Shown: positions 61,963 through 64,000 of the stretch, piece by piece
Numbering within the stretch: the first letter of the stretch is position 1
How the letters are laid out: the number at the start of each line of letters is the position of its first letter
Origin: Clostridium grantii DSM 8605
GTDB taxonomy: Bacteria; Bacillota; Clostridia; Clostridiales; Clostridiaceae
DNA: 64,000 nucleotides
Assembly: GCF_900129965.1 (NCBI RefSeq)
Contig: NZ_FQXM01000006.1
Span: 124,001 to 188,000 of the forward strand
Reading direction: 5' to 3'
Notes under the pieces: generated by a model
Seen by the model: the letters and a program-made list of their open reading frames with translations, nothing else
Databases searched by the model: none
What the model was told of the DNA's origin: nothing
Program-made: the position numbers and the translations under genes

Positions 61963-63114
61963 TTATTTTATAACAATAAAATCGTTTTCAATTTCAATGA
62001 TTTTATTGTTCTTTACATAAACCCTTGGTACTGAATAACCAGTTCTACAAACTATTTCATAGCTTATTGTCCCAGCTTTCGAAGCCACTTCGTCAATAGA
62101 AATGTAATTGTTTTCACTTTTACCAAAAATAATCACTTCATCTTCAATAGATACATCTTCCATATCAGTTACATCCACCATAAACATATTCATACAAATT
62201 CTACCCACAATTTTTCTTCGCTGATCATTTATGATAACCTCAGCATTATTACTTAAATTTCTAAATAATCCATCGCTATACCCCAGGTTAATTGTTGCAA
62301 CTTTCATATCCTTTTCAGCAATAAAAGTATGTCCGTAACCGATTCCTTCACCTTTTTTTACACTGCCTATACTAGCAATATATGACTTGAATTCCATACA
62401 CTCTTTGAGTTTGATGTACTCTTTACTCACTTTGTTTGAAGGATATAATCCATATAGCATTATTCCTTCTCGAACCATATCAAGGTGCATATGCCTAGAA
62501 TCTATAATACCTCCACTGTTGCATACATGCTTTGTTCCAACGTTAACATCTTTGCTCTTAAGCATTGCTATTAGATTTCTGAATCTTTGAAATTGAATTT
62601 CTACTGCTGTTTTATCAGCACTATCGCTACTGTATAAATGAGTGAATATACCGCATATCTCCAGATTCTTAAACTTACTGATTTTTTCTATGGAAGCCGC
62701 ATTATTGAAATCAAACCCCAGCCTGTTCATTCCTGTATTAACTTTTATGTGTACTTTTGTCTTTGAAATTTCATTTAACATTTCTGCTTCTTCTACAGTA
62801 CTGATTGTTTGAATAAGATTATTCTCTGCAACTTTCTTAAGTAAGGTTCTTGGTGTATATCCCAGTATAATGATTTCTATGTCTTGAAAATTTTTTCGTA
62901 ATCTAAGTGCTTCTATAATTGTGCTGACACATACAATCTTTACACCATTTTCAATCAAAGCCTGCACCACATTTTTTTCACCATGCCCATATGCATCTGA
63001 TTTAACAACAGTAGTCACAACCACATCATTGGCAACCCATTTGCATACTTCTTTGTAATTATGAATTATATTATCAAGGTTAATACTTGCGTAGGTACCT
63101 TTTAATTTTTCCAT
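61963..63114 (-). CDS. alr: alanine racemase
   Basis: A 383-residue fold-type III PLP racemase. The PLP lysine is in VVTTVVKSDAYGHGEKNV near residue 38. NTGMNRLGFDF and VREGIMLYGLYPS follow in the N-terminal barrel, and the C-terminal domain contributes the catalytic Tyr in GIGYGHTFIAEKD and the block RICMNMFMVDVTDM. AAAGGGGG precedes the ATG. It is the first gene of the operon with ald, orr, ord, ortAB, oraSE. Because OrtAB releases D-alanine, a catabolic role (D- to L-alanine) is more likely here than cell-wall supply; both are possible. Confidence 0.92.
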   Translation of the reverse strand: MEKLKGTYASINLDNIIHNYKEVCKWVANDVVVTTVVKSDAYGHGEKNVVQALIENGVKIVCVSTIIEALRLRKNFQDIEIIILGYTPRTLLKKVAENNLIQTISTVEEAEMLNEISKTKVHIKVNTGMNRLGFDFNNAASIEKISKFKNLEICGIFTHLYSSDSADKTAVEIQFQRFRNLIAMLKSKDVNVGTKHVCNSGGIIDSRHMHLDMVREGIMLYGLYPSNKVSKEYIKLKECMEFKSYIASIGSVKKGEGIGYGHTFIAEKDMKVATINLGYSDGLFRNLSNNAEVIINDQRRKIVGRICMNMFMVDVTDMEDVSIEDEVIIFGKSENNYISIDEVASKAGTISYEIVCRTGYSVPRVYVKNNKIIEIENDFIVIK

Positions 63115-63240
63115 ATAAAACCCCCTTTTGATTCCAACAAAATACCGTGATGTTTTTAAGCATGTTATTCGAATTCATGAAGTTCTTTGATTCTTTTATG
63201 TCTTTAAATAAATGATACAACATACAATATACAGTTAAAA

Positions 63241-63299
63241 CATTATAAAGTTTTATTATTATCTACTACTAAAGTTGCAATTTTCATTTTTATATCAAT
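63241..63299 (-). promoter_or_regulatory. promoter region of the alr-ornithine operon, first copy of a 60-bp duplicated block
   Basis: On the minus strand it reads TTGCAACTTTAGTAGTAG, then A+T-rich sequence, then TATAAT (63247-63242). A second copy with about six differences is at 63919-63977 before the DMT-type gene. No good -35 box lies 17 bases before TATAAT; the conserved TTGCAACTTTAGTAG block occupies the place where an activator would bind. Confidence 0.6.
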
Positions 63300-63300
63300 T

Positions 63301-63336
63301 AAAAAAGCCTACACTATTGTTTATGTGTAGACTTTT
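63301..63336 (-). terminator. terminator of the small DMT-type permease gene
   Basis: On the minus strand AGTCTACAC pairs with GTGTAGGCT (63333-63325 with 63314-63306), followed by TTTTTT. It separates the permease gene from the alr promoter. Confidence 0.8.
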
Positions 63337-63383
63337 ACCTGTTTCTTTATATAAGTTTTTATGGTGAAATCCTCCTACCAAAA

Positions 63384-63815
63384 TTATTTATTATTAATCA
63401 AAACCAAACCAACCATACAACACACAACACCTAGAACTTGTTTCATAGAAAATGTTTCTTTATAAACAAAATATCCTAAAACAATCAAGGCTATACCTAG
63501 TAACATATTACTTACCAAAGAACCAAGACTTATGTTCCACCCTACGCGATACATCAATATATTCCCCAACTCCAATCCGACTATTCCAAAAGCGAATAAA
63601 AATGGCACCCAATTGATAAATTTCGCCTGATTCGGAACATCTGTAAAACCTGCCCCTGCTCTAAAGAAATAGATTACAAAAGAAATCACGGCTGAAATGA
63701 TATACAGTAGCGATAAAAAGAAAAAAGAATCCATTTCTTTGGGAACACTTTTGGCACTAACATGATAAGTAATGTTTGCAAGTACAATAATTAATATTGG
63801 TAAATAATACAACAT
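63384..63815 (-). CDS. small DMT/EamA-type membrane permease
   Basis: A 143-residue membrane protein with four to five hydrophobic helices. It opens MLYYLPILIIVLANITYHVSAKSVPKEMDSFFFLSLLYI and ends MKQVLGVVCCMVGLVLINNK, the style of half-size drug/metabolite transporters (EamA/SMR-like) that act as dimers. GGGGGGATTATT precedes the ATG. Its promoter region is a near copy of that before the alr-ornithine operon, so it may be expressed with it and export an end product such as alanine or ammonia-related amines. The substrate is unknown. Confidence 0.75.
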   Translation of the reverse strand: MLYYLPILIIVLANITYHVSAKSVPKEMDSFFFLSLLYIISAVISFVIYFFRAGAGFTDVPNQAKFINWVPFLFAFGIVGLELGNILMYRVGWNISLGSLVSNMLLGIALIVLGYFVYKETFSMKQVLGVVCCMVGLVLINNK

Positions 63816-63918
63816 AATAATCCCCCCTAGTCTATTTTAGTTCAAATTCTTACTTAATTCAATTGAGTCTTTTCTTCAGCTTAAACAAAATAATACAGCA
63901 TATTATATAAGGTTACAC

Positions 63919-63977
63919 CATTATAAAGTTTTATGATTATATACTACTAAAGTTGCAATTTCTATTTTCATATCAAT
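63919..63977 (-). promoter_or_regulatory. second copy of the 60-bp promoter block, before the DMT-type gene
   Basis: Same order as at 63241-63299: TTGCAACTTTAGTAGTA then TATAAT on the minus strand, with about six differences over roughly 60 bases. It lies about 100 bases before the permease start and 678 bases from the first copy. Confidence 0.6.
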
Positions 63978-64000
63978 GAGGCCACCCGTAAAACTAAATT

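Noticed and set aside
1..64000. tRNA, rRNA or prophage segments
   Set aside because: I found no cloverleaf with a GTTCRANNC-type arm, no rRNA-like GC-rich stretch and no phage structural genes. Only the single nuclease-fold gene recalls phage.

Overview
The window looks like the chromosome of a low-GC, strictly anaerobic Firmicute of the class Clostridia that ferments amino acids and sugars. Supporting this are strongly A+T-rich codon use, AGGAGG-type ribosome binding sites, a phosphate butyryltransferase/butyrate kinase pair, a tungsten-type aldehyde:ferredoxin oxidoreductase with maturation genes, an oxidative ornithine-degradation operon of the Stickland type, a T-box leader, and two methyl-accepting chemotaxis proteins. 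I saw no rRNA, tRNA, CRISPR array or prophage.

Layout. 0-2 kb: a Crp/Fnr regulator with a palindrome over its probable start of transcription, a stand-alone phage-type nuclease-fold protein (PBECR2-like), and a small structured RNA with its own near-perfect promoter and terminator. 2-4.3 kb: an ABC exporter whose ATPase gene is cut by a 100-bp palindromic MITE flanked by TA. 4.5-9.7 kb: a tightly packed SNF2 helicase, coiled-coil protein, ptb, buk series. 9.7-10.5 kb: a decayed membrane-anchored hydrolase. 10.5-14 kb: a PocR/AraC regulator divergent from a GH2 glycosidase. 14-18.4 kb: aldehyde oxidoreductase plus a MoaD-like protein, an E1-like enzyme and a radical-SAM maturase, with a shared TTGTATACA motif. 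18.5-21.4 kb: a carbohydrate-binding lipoprotein and an MFS transporter. 21.5-25.3 kb: hypB, a large Fe-S flavoprotein, hypA. 25.6-29.3 kb: a transposase-derived protein coupled to a flavin amine-oxidase-like protein, then an aldehyde dehydrogenase. 29.5-31.2 kb: an SGNH hydrolase and a lactate dehydrogenase. 31.2-34.4 kb: an aromatic-amino-acid-type ABC transporter under a T-box leader. 34.6-36.2 kb: a DUF1576-type membrane protein and a small partner. 36.3-38.2 kb: a cytoplasmic GH10 xylanase coupled to a broken MATE gene. 38.5-42.8 kb: RlmA-type methyltransferase, an FAD oxidoreductase and a divergent AraC regulator. 42.9-48.1 kb: cold-shock protein, nitroreductase, two chemoreceptors. 48.5-48.8 kb: relic of an ECF sigma factor. 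48.9-63.8 kb: transporters and the complete ornithine pathway.

How the genes work together. The minus-strand operon from about 63.1 to 52.2 kb encodes ornithine racemase, D-ornithine aminomutase (OraS/OraE), its reactivation-type ATPase, 2,4-diaminopentanoate dehydrogenase (Ord) and the two-subunit thiolase (OrtA/OrtB). These convert ornithine to acetyl-CoA and D-alanine. Alanine racemase and alanine dehydrogenase head the same operon and can carry D-alanine to pyruvate, so one locus could encode full oxidation of ornithine to two central metabolites. Two carrier genes (YjiH- and NhaC-type) follow and may move the substrate or product. A CTTTAGTAGTAG motif lies upstream of the alr operon, the carrier genes and a small DMT-type permease, which suggests common control.

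Positions and translations come from direct reading. Family names come from motif recognition without database searches. Substrate assignments for transporters and oxidoreductases are inference.
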